Positions 26,044 to 35,417 of a stretch of DNA of 64,000 bases are shown in pieces. Within the stretch, counting starts at the first letter, position 1, and every line of letters begins with the position of its first letter. The notes under the pieces were generated by a model, which searched no databases, was not told where the DNA came from, and saw nothing but the letters and a program-made list of their open reading frames with translations. The position numbers were made by a program, and so were the translations under genes. Source of the DNA: an uncultured Bacteroidales bacterium (GTDB lineage: Bacteria; Bacteroidota; Bacteroidia; Bacteroidales; Bacteroidaceae). Where the stretch lies: positions 1 through 64,000 of the forward strand of contig CALKIW010000146.1 of NCBI GenBank assembly GCA_937995875.1, read 5' to 3'.

Positions 26044-28737
26044 TTATTTATTTTTGAGAGCAGCAAGCGATTCCTTAAGGGCTGCAATCTTCTCCTCAGA
26101 GTCGCTCTGTTTCTTGCGCTCGCGTGCCACGACGTTTTCGGGTGCATGAGCGACGAACTTCTCGTTGGATAGTTTTTTCTTAATGCCGGCAAGGAAATTT
26201 TCTAAGTGTTGCAGCTCTTTTTCTTGTTTTTCGATTTCTGCTTCAACATCAATGAGGTTACCAACCGGCACGGCAAACTCGTCGGTGCCCACCATAAAAG
26301 CACTGGCATCAGCGGTTTTCTCTGCTACAACTTGGATGGCGCTGAGGTTGGCCATCTTTGTAATGATGCTGTTGTAAGCCTCAAAGTCATTATTTCCAAC
26401 AGCCTGCAATTCAAGTGCTTCTTTCTGTGCAATATTCTTTTGGTTGCGCACTGTACGCACGCCGGAAACCACTTGCTTCACCATCTCAATGTCGCTGCAT
26501 AGTTTCAGATCTTCGCTTGTGGGCGAAAGGATGTTGAGCGTTGCTTTCATGATGCTCTCCCCGTCCGTGCGTTCGAAAATGTGTTGCCACAATTCTTCGG
26601 TGATGAAGGGCATGAACGGATGCAGCATCTTCAGCAAATCATCAAAGAATTTAAGTGTTGCATCGTAGGTTATCTGGTCGATGGGCTTGCCGTATTCAGG
26701 CTTGATCATCTCCAGATACCAACTTGAGAACTCGTCCCAGAAAAGGCGATATACTGTCATCAAGGCTTCGGAGATGCGATAACTCTTGAATTGCTCGTTC
26801 ATAGTAGCGTTTACTTCTTTGAGTTTGGCAGCAAACCATGAAACGGCCAATCGGTTTTCTGTGGGCTGGTCTGTATCAGTCGTTTCCCATCCCTGCACTA
26901 AGCGAAACGCATTCCATATCTTATTGTTGAAGTTTCGGCCCTGTTCACAGAGACCTTCATCGAACAGAATGTCGTTTCCGGCAGGTGCGGAGAGCATCAT
27001 ACCCATACGAACACCATCGGCACCATACTTCTCGATGAGCATCAGCGGGTCGGGTGAATTGCCCAGACTCTTGCTCATCTTGCGTCCGAGATTATCGCGA
27101 ACGATTCCCGTGAAATACACGTGCTTGAAGGGGAAAGTGTTCCGATATTCGTAGCCTGCCATAATCATGCGAGCCACCCAGAAGAATATAATATCCGGTC
27201 CGGTAACCAAATCGGACGTAGGATAATAGTATTTGATTTCCTCATTATCGGGGTTGTTCACACCATCGAACACGGAGATGGGCCATAGCCACGAAGAAAA
27301 CCATGTGTCAAGGCAGTCGCTCTCTTGTTCCAAGTCTTCAACCTGAAGTGTGGGAACCTTTTTCCGGGCTTCGGCCAGAGCCTGTTCGGCTGTCTCGGCC
27401 ACAACATATTCGTTCTTTCCTTCGGCGTTCCTGAAATAATAAGCAGGAATGCGGTGTCCCCACCAAAGCTGACGTGAGATACACCAATCCTTGATATTCT
27501 CCAACCAGTGACGGTAGGTGTTCTTGTATTTCTTGGGATAAAATTCGATGTCATCGTCCATTACGGGATCCAATGCGATGTCGGCAAAATGCTGCATCTT
27601 GAGGAACCACTGCGTGGAAAGTTTAGGCTCGATAGGCACTTTGGTGCGCTCGGAGAAGCCGACCTTGTTGTCGTAGTCTTCGATTTTCTCCATCAGACCG
27701 GCCGACTGCAAATCTTTTGTTATTTGTTTCCTGACATCCATGCGGTCTTGCCCCACGTAGATGCCGGCGGCTTCGGAAATGGTGCCGTCGTCGTTGAATA
27801 TGTCGATGGATTCCAAACCGTGCTTCAGACCAAGCGCATGGTCGTTGATGTCGTGAGCAGGAGTAACTTTCAGGCAGCCCGTACCAAACTGAATGTCTAC
27901 ATAAGTATCTTCGATAACAGGGATTGTGCGGTTTACCAAAGGCACGATGACACGCTTGCCGCGCAACCATGTGTTCTTAGGATCTTCAGGATTGATACAC
28001 ATGGCAGTATCGCCCATGATGGTTTCGGGGCGAGTTGTAGCTACAACGGCATAATAACCCTTGTCGTCCTTGTGAATCACATTACCTTCATCCTTGCGCG
28101 CAATGCTCGTCTGGTCTTCGGGACAAACGTAATATTTAAGATAGTAGAGCTTGGAATGTTCGTCCTTATAGATTACTTCCTCATCGGAAAGAGCCGTTTG
28201 CGCTTTGGGGTCCCAGTTTACCATGCGCACGCCGCGATAAATAAGCCCCTTGTTGTAGAGGTCTACAAAAACCTTGATCACACCTTCCGAGCGAATCTCG
28301 TCCATCGTGAAGGCCGTGCGATCCCAGTCGCATGAGCAACCCAGCTTACGGAGTTGCTTCAGGATAATTCCCCCGTGCTCATGTGTCCAGTCCCATGCGT
28401 GTTCAAGGAACTCATCGCGGGTGAGGTCGGTTTTCTTGATGCCCTGTTCGGCAAGTTTGTTTACAACCTTCGACTCTGTAGCGATAGACGCGTGGTCTGT
28501 GCCCGGCACCCAGCAAGCATTCTTGCCTTCCATGCGTGCACGACGTACCAAAATATCCTGTATGGTATTGTTCAGCATATGCCCCATGTGAAGCACACCG
28601 GTGACGTTGGGCGGGGGGATGACTACTGTATAAGGCTCGCGACCATCGGGCTTAGAACTGAAAAGCTTATTGCTAAGCCAATACTCATACCACTTCGACT
28701 CCACCTCTTTGGGGTCATACTTGCTTGCTAATTCCAT
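26044..28737 (-). CDS. valS: valine--tRNA ligase
   Basis: This class Ia synthetase of 897 residues has the HIGH-type motif in PPPNVTGVLHMGHML (about residue 48), an editing (CP1) domain with TTRPETIMGDTA, the KMSKS motif in GRKMSKSLGN (about residue 560), an anticodon-binding domain and a C-terminal coiled coil (about 820-897). It charges tRNA-Val and edits threonine mischarging. It diverges from mazG, sharing the 28738-28837 region. Confidence 0.98.
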   Translation of the reverse strand: MELASKYDPKEVESKWYEYWLSNKLFSSKPDGREPYTVVIPPPNVTGVLHMGHMLNNTIQDILVRRARMEGKNACWVPGTDHASIATESKVVNKLAEQGIKKTDLTRDEFLEHAWDWTHEHGGIILKQLRKLGCSCDWDRTAFTMDEIRSEGVIKVFVDLYNKGLIYRGVRMVNWDPKAQTALSDEEVIYKDEHSKLYYLKYYVCPEDQTSIARKDEGNVIHKDDKGYYAVVATTRPETIMGDTAMCINPEDPKNTWLRGKRVIVPLVNRTIPVIEDTYVDIQFGTGCLKVTPAHDINDHALGLKHGLESIDIFNDDGTISEAAGIYVGQDRMDVRKQITKDLQSAGLMEKIEDYDNKVGFSERTKVPIEPKLSTQWFLKMQHFADIALDPVMDDDIEFYPKKYKNTYRHWLENIKDWCISRQLWWGHRIPAYYFRNAEGKNEYVVAETAEQALAEARKKVPTLQVEDLEQESDCLDTWFSSWLWPISVFDGVNNPDNEEIKYYYPTSDLVTGPDIIFFWVARMIMAGYEYRNTFPFKHVYFTGIVRDNLGRKMSKSLGNSPDPLMLIEKYGADGVRMGMMLSAPAGNDILFDEGLCEQGRNFNNKIWNAFRLVQGWETTDTDQPTENRLAVSWFAAKLKEVNATMNEQFKSYRISEALMTVYRLFWDEFSSWYLEMIKPEYGKPIDQITYDATLKFFDDLLKMLHPFMPFITEELWQHIFERTDGESIMKATLNILSPTSEDLKLCSDIEMVKQVVSGVRTVRNQKNIAQKEALELQAVGNNDFEAYNSIITKMANLSAIQVVAEKTADASAFMVGTDEFAVPVGNLIDVEAEIEKQEKELQHLENFLAGIKKKLSNEKFVAHAPENVVARERKKQSDSEEKIAALKESLAALKNK

Positions 28738-28811
28738 TTATGTTTATCTTTTTATACCTTCTTTAATCTATAAAAACCATGCAAATTTACGAATTTTCCA
28801 TCTAAAATAAG

Positions 28812-28819
28812 TATCTTTG
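28812..28819 (+). promoter_or_regulatory. mazG -7 promoter box (decides the start)
   Basis: TATCTTTG matches TAnnTTTG. The longest mazG frame would begin with the TTG inside this box, so translation must start downstream, at the GTG at 28838. Confidence 0.7.
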
Positions 28820-28837
28820 CATCAAAAAGATAGAAAA

Positions 28838-29752
28838 GTGCATACACGAGAAGAGAAATTAGCGGCTTTCGGTAGATTATTGGATGTTCAGCATCGCTTG
28901 CGCACGGAATGTCCCTGGGATCGGAAGCAGACCATCGATAGTCTTCGCCCCAACACCATTGAGGAAGTATTTGAACTCGCCGAAGCACTGACCAAGCACG
29001 ATTATCACGAGATTATGAAAGAGCTTGGAGACGTCATGGAACACGTGATATTCTATGCCATGATCGGTAACGAGAAGCAGGAGTTTGATATAGCCGATGT
29101 ATGCAATCAAGAAGCAGATAAGTTGATGTTTCGCCATCCCTTTATCAATTGGAATGAAACAAAGGGCGATTGGAATATTGATAATAAGCCGTTCCATGTT
29201 GTAAACGCTGAGATGAAGATAAATTCTAAGGGACAAGTGGTTTATAAAAGTGAAGAAACATCGCTTGATGACACTCCCGAAACAGACTTGGCGGTAGAAC
29301 AGACGTGGGAACAAATCAAACAAAAGGAGAAAGATGGAAACGAGAGTGTGCTGAGCGGTGTGCCCCAAGCTTTGCCATCTTTGATAAAAGCCTATCGGAT
29401 ACAAGACAAAGCACGCAATGTGGGCTTTGATTGGAAGAAGAAAGAAGACGTATGGGAGAAAGTGCGCGAGGAACTCAGGGAACTGGAAGCAGAACTCGAA
29501 AAAGAAGATAAGGAAAATTCAGAGAAAGAGTTGGGAGATTTCCTTTTCAGCATTATTAATGCCGCTCGACTATACCATCTCAATCCGGACAACGCATTGG
29601 AGCAGACCAATCGTAAATTCATCAATCGTTTCAATTATATTGAGCATAAGGCAAAGGAGCTTGGTAAAGCAATAGGTGACCTCAGCTTGAACCAAATGGA
29701 TGCTCTCTGGAATGAAGCAAAACAATTAGAAAATCAAAACAAAAAGATATGA
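28838..29752 (+). CDS. mazG: nucleoside triphosphate pyrophosphohydrolase MazG
   Basis: MazG hydrolyses nucleoside triphosphates to monophosphates and PPi, cleansing the pool and affecting ppGpp levels in E. coli. The protein of about 304 residues has two MazG repeats: the first with CPWDRKQTIDSLRPNTIEEV, EEVFELAEAL and ELGDVMEHVIFYA, the second with VGFDWKKKEDVWEKVREE and EKELGDFLFSIINAARLY. Both carry the Glu/Asp Mg-binding helices. The GTG start at 28838 is set by the promoter position. The stop overlaps the next ATG by four bases (ATGA), so the lipoprotein at 29749 is translationally coupled. Confidence 0.95.
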   Translation: MHTREEKLAAFGRLLDVQHRLRTECPWDRKQTIDSLRPNTIEEVFELAEALTKHDYHEIMKELGDVMEHVIFYAMIGNEKQEFDIADVCNQEADKLMFRHPFINWNETKGDWNIDNKPFHVVNAEMKINSKGQVVYKSEETSLDDTPETDLAVEQTWEQIKQKEKDGNESVLSGVPQALPSLIKAYRIQDKARNVGFDWKKKEDVWEKVREELRELEAELEKEDKENSEKELGDFLFSIINAARLYHLNPDNALEQTNRKFINRFNYIEHKAKELGKAIGDLSLNQMDALWNEAKQLENQNKKI

Positions 29753-30333
29753 AAAAGCTATCCTTTTTAACCCAAACTTGTTGTGCTGTGCTATTGTTCA
29801 TAGCCACATTTATTGTTGTAGGATGTCGTTTCAACTCGGAAAAGGCAGATTCGCATGAGTCAGACTCAACCCTGATAGACAATGCAATCGTAGACACCAC
29901 CATCTATGGAACGTGTGGTGAGGGAACGGCCATGCACTCTTTGGAACTTATTACAGATGCCGGCGACACCATTCAGTATATTATCGGCGAGAACGAACAC
30001 GGCGAACAGGATGTTCAGGGAGGCTTACTCGTGGGCGACAGAATGGCTGTGATAGAAGGCGTGGGACTTGATGGTGAGAAAGAAGCCAAGAAAGTTATCA
30101 ATCTTACAACCTTGTTGGGCAAATGGGTGAGCATCGACAAGAACTTCGACATATTGGAAGGGGGAGTTGTCAGGTCTAATATCCGAGCTGAATCCAAGCC
30201 TTGGACCAGCTGGAAGATATTGAACGGACATCTCCTTTTAAACAAAGACACTTTTGATATAAACAAGTTGGGTAACGACTCGTTATACCTTGAAAACAAG
30301 CAAGGTATATTTGCTTATAAACGACCTATGTAA
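29749..30333 (+). CDS. lipoprotein of unknown function (lipocalin-like)
   Basis: The 194-residue protein has a signal peptide with lipobox ending at Cys27 (VVGCRF) and an acidic spacer. A beta-rich domain follows whose second half (LLGKWVSIDKNFDILEGG, WTSWKILNGHLLLN) resembles small Bacteroidetes lipocalin-like domains. It would be a membrane-anchored periplasmic or surface protein. It is coupled to mazG by a four-base overlap and followed 23 bases later by rnz. I cannot assign a ligand or function. Confidence 0.8.
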   Translation: MKKLSFLTQTCCAVLLFIATFIVVGCRFNSEKADSHESDSTLIDNAIVDTTIYGTCGEGTAMHSLELITDAGDTIQYIIGENEHGEQDVQGGLLVGDRMAVIEGVGLDGEKEAKKVINLTTLLGKWVSIDKNFDILEGGVVRSNIRAESKPWTSWKILNGHLLLNKDTFDINKLGNDSLYLENKQGIFAYKRPM

Positions 30334-30356
30334 CCTTTCGAGATTGTAAAGGAGTC

Positions 30357-31274
30357 ATGGAGCCGTTCAAAGTGCATATTCTGGGTTGTGGAAGCGCTCT
30401 TCCCACATTGCAACACTTCGCGTCTTCACAAGTAGTGGAGATACGGGGCAAATGTTTTATGGTGGATTGTGGGGAAGGTACGCAAATGCAACTGCGACGT
30501 TCGCACGTGAGTTTTTCAAGGATACAGGCCATCTTCATATCTCATCTTCACGGCGATCATTGTTTTGGCCTAATTGGACTTATCTCAACCTTTGGTATGT
30601 TAGGGCGCGTTTCCCCGTTACATATTTATGCGCCGGAAGCTTTGGGGCCCATGCTCGATGCCATGATGCAAATGTTTTGCAATGGTTTGGATTTCAAAGT
30701 AGAGTTTCATGCAGTAGATACCAAAAGGCAATATGTGGTGTATGAGGACCGTAGCATGATTGTTGAGACGGTGCCTTTGGAGCATCGCATCCCCTGTTGT
30801 GGCTATATTTTCCGCGAGAAGCCCACATTGCCTCATATTCGGCGTGACATGATTGATTGCTACGAAATTCCTGTGAGCCAAATCAATAATATCAAGAATG
30901 GGGCAGGGTGGGTCACGCCTAAAGGTGTAGAGGTGCCCCATGAAAAGCTCACGATTCCGGCAGACGCCCCTCGCAGCTACGCCTATTGCAGCGATACGAA
31001 GTATATGCTCGAATTGCATAAGATGGTAGAGGGAGTTAATGTGCTGTATCACGAATCAACATACGACAGTTCTTGCGCCGACCGTGCCAAATTATATCAT
31101 CATTCTACCGCGTCGCAGGCGGCAATGGTGGCTCGTGATGCAGGTGTCGGAAAACTTGTTCTTGGACATTACAGCGCTCGTTATCGAGACGAAGACATCT
31201 TGTTAAAGGAGGCTCAGGAGATTTTTCCTAATGCACTATTGTCCAACGAGGGTATGGTGATCGATGTAAAGTGA
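30357..31274 (+). CDS. rnz: ribonuclease Z
   Basis: RNase Z trims the 3' ends of tRNA precursors, needed for tRNA genes without an encoded CCA, such as three of the four at 41.8-42.2 kb. The 305-residue length fits the short form. The beta-lactamase-fold metal motif is SHLHGDHCFG (His63, His65, Asp67, His68), with later ligands in YCSDTKY and VLGHYSARY, and the YHESTY motif. It is the last gene of the mazG run; the composite repeat starts immediately after its stop. Confidence 0.95.
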   Translation: MEPFKVHILGCGSALPTLQHFASSQVVEIRGKCFMVDCGEGTQMQLRRSHVSFSRIQAIFISHLHGDHCFGLIGLISTFGMLGRVSPLHIYAPEALGPMLDAMMQMFCNGLDFKVEFHAVDTKRQYVVYEDRSMIVETVPLEHRIPCCGYIFREKPTLPHIRRDMIDCYEIPVSQINNIKNGAGWVTPKGVEVPHEKLTIPADAPRSYAYCSDTKYMLELHKMVEGVNVLYHESTYDSSCADRAKLYHHSTASQAAMVARDAGVGKLVLGHYSARYRDEDILLKEAQEIFPNALLSNEGMVIDVK

Positions 31275-31976
31275 ATGCTGGCTCAGTTGAAATTTAATGG
31301 GGAGATAAAGGCTCAGTAGACATTTACTTTTTGAGGAACACCGTACACCCCTTACGAATGTGATAACCCATGTAACCGCAAATAGGATTGAAAGCAGGAT
31401 AATATGTTGTAGGAATAAAAGTTCATGCGTGTGAACTCCTACTGCACTCAGACGCCCCTAACTCATTCTTTTCTCTTCCCTCTCCATTCTACACTCTAAT
31501 TTATATTCTTCGTTCTTCACTCCTCCCTCTTCACTCTAATTTATATTCTTCGTTCTTCTCTCCTCACTCTTCCCTTTTATTTATATTCTTCCCTCCTCCC
31601 TCTTCATTCTTCATTTTATAAAATATTCTTACCGTTTTTTGAAGATTATTTTCGAGTCATCCAGCACAGAAAGGGCTATGTTTTTTCGTCAAAACCACGC
31701 CGCACATTCCCAAAATTCGTAAGGGCGCTGCGATAGAGGCCTTCTCACAGCATGGTTAGGCTTTATCGGCAGTGCGAAAGAGTCTCAACCGCACTGTGGT
31801 TAAGGCCTTGTCGTCATGCCGTTTGATACTCAATCGCAGGCGATAAAATAGGAGAATAAAGGCCGATTTTTAAAAATCGCTGATTGTCAGATGTTTATAA
31901 ATCGTCTCAATTTTTGCGTATTTCGAACGAAGACAAACTTATTTTTAAATACGCGAATTTGAGAGGGCTGTTTGTT
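31275..31976 (+). repeat. composite dispersed repeat, copy C (5' module plus core)
   Basis: The 5' module (31275-31612) is an inverted relative of bases 25-316, sharing GTTCATGCGTGTGAACTCC and the 40-bp pyrimidine-rich units. The core (31629-31976) matches copies A, B, D and E: TTACCGTTTTTTGAAG, CATCCAGCACAGAAAGG, GGCTATGTTTT, an array of AACCGCACTGTGGTTAAGG units (about 31720-31815), GCCGTTTGATACTCAATCGC, and the clean inverted repeat GCGTATTTCG / AAATACGC, ending GAGAGGGCTGTTTG. This is the fullest copy. Short frames in it are not genes. Bases 31977-32367 show nothing identifiable. Confidence 0.85.
31493..31612 (+). repeat. three 40-bp tandem pyrimidine-rich units
   Basis: Units begin at 31493, 31533 and 31573. 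The first two are near-identical (ACTCTAATTTATATTCTTCG then TTCTTC...CTCTTC); the third is diverged, and a partial unit precedes them. The plus strand is strongly pyrimidine-rich. There are no spacers, so this is not a CRISPR array. Confidence 0.85.
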
Positions 31977-32367
31977 CATATATTTGACCATTTCTATTTT
32001 TTCAAAACTTGCGATTGGAATAAGCCGGCATTTTCAATTATTATTCCAAAGTGCGTGAATATACAGTATCTGTTTTAAGGCGGGCACACCCCATTCACCC
32101 TCTACATTGTGCATGGTGATTATCTCCAGAAATGGATAGGTGAGCATTGATGTACCTCAATAACAAAATGAATCTTCACACTTTTTCTACTGGGCTTGAA
32201 TTTTCAATGCTAAACCATATTTACTTTAATGTTAAGTCCAACACAATAGTAACCGGGTTGGACATAAAGTACGTATAAGGACTAAATAGTTCGATCCAAA
32301 TGGTTAATTAATCTTAATCGTGCAATAAAACACCTGTCATACTCTCGGTATATTTCCTGAAAACCTT

Positions 32368-32375
32368 TATCTTTG
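32368..32375 (+). promoter_or_regulatory. -7 box for the minimal secreted protein
   Basis: TATCTTTG followed by CATCAACAGC lies 28 bases upstream of the ATG at 32404. No clear -33 box was found. Confidence 0.55.
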
Positions 32376-32403
32376 CATCAACAGCATAAACAAAGAGGTG
32401 CGT

Positions 32404-32715
32404 ATGGGCAACAAGATATTTTCATATTTATTATTGATATTCCTGTTTTTGGGTGCTCCACGAGTGGCCAATGCCGTTCCGGCTATAGAAATTATCGAGA
32501 ATGATTTTCAAGATATTTCTATATCTGTGAATAGGGAGTCAGTCTTGCGTGTTACCGGTGCTGCCGGTGAGGTGTTGTCTATATACAATGTTACCGGTGT
32601 CAGAGTGATGTGCCTCAAGATTGATGGTGCTGACAAAAGCTATAACTTGAATTTGCCTAAGGGCTGTTATATTGTCAAGGTGGGAAAGGTAGTACGTAAA
32701 ATTTCTATTCGATAG
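32404..32715 (+). CDS. minimal secreted protein resembling a lone type IX sorting domain
   Basis: The protein of about 103 residues consists of a signal peptide (about 1-25, cut near ANAVPA), some 20 linker residues and one beta-rich domain (about 45-103). The domain is laid out like the C-terminal domains of type IX secreted proteins: LSIYNVTGVRVMCL, LNLPKGCYIVKVGK, VRKISIR. There is no passenger domain. It may be a secreted small protein, a relic, or a family that merely resembles sorting domains. It lies 16 bases upstream of the L,D-transpeptidase gene and is probably co-transcribed. A GTG at 32398 is an alternative start. Confidence 0.72.
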   Translation: MGNKIFSYLLLIFLFLGAPRVANAVPAIEIIENDFQDISISVNRESVLRVTGAAGEVLSIYNVTGVRVMCLKIDGADKSYNLNLPKGCYIVKVGKVVRKISIR

Positions 32716-32731
32716 ATAAACACTTGTACGC

Positions 32732-34303
32732 TTGAAAACCTATAGTTGGTTACTCTGTCTTTTTTTCATGATGCTTTGTTTTCAGTCATGTCATGAAAAG
32801 AAAAACAACACAAACAGTCTCCTTTCGTTGGACGACTATGCTTCCTTAACTACACCCTTATATCACATAAGTTCTCGCGAAATACGTGAGGAGATAGCAA
32901 TGTTGTCTAAAACGGACGAAGATTCCACGCCTCCCGACAACCGCACACGTAATTACTATAGAGAAAAATCGCCCTTTCTATGGATTGACCGTAAGGGGAT
33001 AGACACTCGTGCCGATAGTTTGCTGCAAGGCCTGCAAACAGTAGAAGAAATAGGTTTTGGCAGAGAAAAGTTTCGGTTGTCACAGATAGAATCAGACCTC
33101 AATACGGTGAGAAGTCTTGCTTTTGATGAGAAAAACAATCGTATTAATAAGGTGCTGGCCCGTCTGGAATACAATCTCACCAAAGCATATCTGAGATATG
33201 TGGCTGGGCAAGGCTTTGGTTTTATGAACCCGACCTATGTTTTCAATCATTTAGAGAAATGCGACACAGCTGCCAATTCGCAGACATACCGCACGCTCTT
33301 TGATATCAAGATTAAACATGCTGACAATGCTTTTTATCAAAAAGCGTTAAGCAAGATACTTCCTGACAGTTTAATCCCGTTTATCAAATCTGTTGAACCA
33401 CAAGGGGAAGTGTATCATGCGCTTGCCAAGAAACTGCACAATTCGTCTCTATCCCGTAGGGACAGGATTTTGATTTTGGTGAATATGGAGCGATGCCGTT
33501 GGCGTATGGGAGACGTTCCGCAGGCACACGATAAATATGTTTTGGTGAACATTCCCTCGTATCATTTACAAGCCGTAGATGGACAGCACAGTTTGACGAT
33601 GCGCATTGCTTTTGGGTCAGCAGCCAATAAGACTCCTCTGATGATAAGTGCGGTAAAGCGCATGGATATCAATCCACAATGGGTTATGCCGTTCAGCATC
33701 ATTAAAAAGAGCATCATACCAAGGTTGGGGGATGAAGACTATTTTAGGCAGAGAAACTATTTCATACGCCATCGCGAAACGGGAGAAATAGTAGATGTCG
33801 GGAGTGTGTCCCCTCAAATGCTTGAGAGTCGCAACTACTTCGTTATCCAACGGGGTGGAGAGGGTAACGCGCTGGGTAGAATTATATTCAGGTTTGACAA
33901 TAATCTTGCTATTTATCTGCACGATACATCCTCCCGAAGCGTTTTCGAGCGTGCGAAACGAGATGTCACTCATGGATGCGTAAGGGTTGAAAAACCTTTT
34001 GACTTGGCTCAGTTTATGTTGGAGGGAAAAAATGCTAAACTGATAAAAAAGATTGGTTATTCGATGAAAGCTGATGTTTCTCCATTGAATGTTAAAAGAG
34101 AGGACATGACAGACAGGATGAAGGCTGTGATCGACACGTTAGACCGCGCCCGACTTGTGGGAAGCGTTAATGTGAAACCGACAGTACCAATATTTATCCT
34201 ATATTTCACGATGTATCCTGATAATGAGGGAAACATACTGACCTATAAAGATGTATATGGCTATGATCCGGTGATATACAGCTATATAAAGAACTATATT
34301 TAA
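32732..34303 (+). CDS. L,D-transpeptidase (YkuD/YcbB type) lipoprotein
   Basis: The 523-residue protein has a lipoprotein-type signal ending LCFQSCHEKK, an N-terminal scaffold domain like YcbB-type enzymes (about 60-260), and a YkuD catalytic domain (about 265-430). The active-site Cys is in THGCVRV near residue 416, preceded by IYLHDTSS with the conserved His. Such enzymes form 3-3 peptidoglycan cross-links or attach proteins, acting in the periplasm. TTG at 32732 is the only start that keeps the signal peptide. The ECF sigma gene begins 20 bases downstream. Confidence 0.9.
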   Translation: MKTYSWLLCLFFMMLCFQSCHEKKNNTNSLLSLDDYASLTTPLYHISSREIREEIAMLSKTDEDSTPPDNRTRNYYREKSPFLWIDRKGIDTRADSLLQGLQTVEEIGFGREKFRLSQIESDLNTVRSLAFDEKNNRINKVLARLEYNLTKAYLRYVAGQGFGFMNPTYVFNHLEKCDTAANSQTYRTLFDIKIKHADNAFYQKALSKILPDSLIPFIKSVEPQGEVYHALAKKLHNSSLSRRDRILILVNMERCRWRMGDVPQAHDKYVLVNIPSYHLQAVDGQHSLTMRIAFGSAANKTPLMISAVKRMDINPQWVMPFSIIKKSIIPRLGDEDYFRQRNYFIRHRETGEIVDVGSVSPQMLESRNYFVIQRGGEGNALGRIIFRFDNNLAIYLHDTSSRSVFERAKRDVTHGCVRVEKPFDLAQFMLEGKNAKLIKKIGYSMKADVSPLNVKREDMTDRMKAVIDTLDRARLVGSVNVKPTVPIFILYFTMYPDNEGNILTYKDVYGYDPVIYSYIKNYI

Positions 34304-34322
34304 GAAGCGACCATACGACGCA

Positions 34323-34871
34323 GTGAACGAAACCGACGAAAACAAACTGGCCCAAATGTTGGCCGACCCCAAGCAGCAGCGTGAGGCTTTCTCTATGGCT
34401 GTAGAGCAGTATAGCGAACAGCTGTATTGGAAAATTCGTCGTATGGTACTTTCTCATGATGATGCGAACGATGTTCTCCAAAACGCCTTTGTAAAGGCAT
34501 GGAACAAGTTGTCCTCTTTCCAAAACAAGTCGAAGTTCTCCACTTGGCTCTATCGTATAGCGATTAACGAAGCATTGGATTTCCTTCGTCGTCAAAAATT
34601 GATTTATCAGGTAAGCCCGGACGATGATGAGAGCGTTTCTTCCAAGTTGATGTCGGATGATTATTTTGATGGAAGCCGGGCCGAAGCCATACTTCAGGAG
34701 GCTATAGCAACTTTGCCTGAGGTGCAACGTATGGTGTTCAACTTGCGCTATTTTGAGGAAATGAAATATTCGGAAATGAGTATTCTATTAGATACAAGTG
34801 AGGGTGCATTGAAGGCAAGCTATCATTTTGCTGTAAAAAAAATAAAGAGTTATATAGAAAATTCAGAGTGA
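34323..34871 (+). CDS. ECF-type RNA polymerase sigma factor
   Basis: The 182-residue protein has sigma region 2 (about 20-95; MVLSHDDANDVLQNAFVKAW and STWLYRIAINEALDFLRR) and region 4 (about 125-175; LPEVQRMVFNLRYFEEMKYSE and SEGALKASYHFAVKKIK), with no regions 1 or 3. GTG at 34323 is the likely start. It is followed by a single-pass protein and a CpxP-like protein, a recurrent Bacteroidetes arrangement that suggests envelope-stress sensing with the next gene as anti-sigma. The L,D-transpeptidase upstream may belong to the same unit. Confidence 0.92.
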   Translation: MNETDENKLAQMLADPKQQREAFSMAVEQYSEQLYWKIRRMVLSHDDANDVLQNAFVKAWNKLSSFQNKSKFSTWLYRIAINEALDFLRRQKLIYQVSPDDDESVSSKLMSDDYFDGSRAEAILQEAIATLPEVQRMVFNLRYFEEMKYSEMSILLDTSEGALKASYHFAVKKIKSYIENSE

Positions 34872-35003
34872 AGCCATATTGGTTTGTGCCCAAATGATTT
34901 CAGAAATGCCACTTTGCACACAAACCACTCATTAAAAGCATCATATCATCGTAATCGTTTTAAACCTTTCGAGTTTTGACACGTCATACTTAAAAAGAAA
35001 GAA

Positions 35004-35393
35004 ATGGATAGAGAAGCAAAATTCATATCAGATAAGTTCGGACATCGGACACCTTTCAAGGTGCCTGAGGGATATTTCGATGATTTAGCTTCTCGGATAA
35101 TGCAGAACATCCCGGAGCAAAGGCACCACATAGAAGGAGCCCGGATTGTCGAAATGAAGGTGTCCCGTTGGCGTCGTCTGCGCCCAATCGCTATTGCTGC
35201 TGCCAGTGTATGTGTGGCCGTGTTTGGAATGGGAATATATCTGCATAGCGGAGAGAGAGGGGCTGCAGGGACCCATGCTGAACGGATGAAAGATGTTCCT
35301 TCTGCGTCTTCATACGCTGCCGTAGATGCTATTGCTGACTATGCTATGCTTGATACGGAGGATATGTATGCATACATGGAGGATGACAATTAG
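35004..35393 (+). CDS. single-pass membrane protein, probable anti-sigma partner
   Basis: The 129-residue protein has a cytoplasmic N-terminal part (about 1-54) containing TPFKVPEGYFDDLASRIMQ, a motif common in small proteins encoded beside Bacteroidetes ECF sigma factors. One transmembrane helix follows (about 57-77, basic residues before it), then an acidic outer tail ending YAYMEDDN. Topology and position favour an anti-sigma role, but there is no zinc-binding ZAS motif, so this is inference. It lies 132 bases after the sigma gene and 24 before the CpxP-like gene. Confidence 0.78.
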   Translation: MDREAKFISDKFGHRTPFKVPEGYFDDLASRIMQNIPEQRHHIEGARIVEMKVSRWRRLRPIAIAAASVCVAVFGMGIYLHSGERGAAGTHAERMKDVPSASSYAAVDAIADYAMLDTEDMYAYMEDDN

Positions 35394-35417
35394 TTAATCA
35401 TAAAAGGTAATAGTTCG

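Noticed and set aside
31493..31612. Possible CRISPR array
   Set aside because: The 40-bp units are directly abutting and degenerate, with no spacers and no cas genes in the window.
31884..32078. 64-codon frame at the end of repeat copy C
   Set aside because: It consists mostly of repeat sequence, and equivalent positions in copies B and D are not open.
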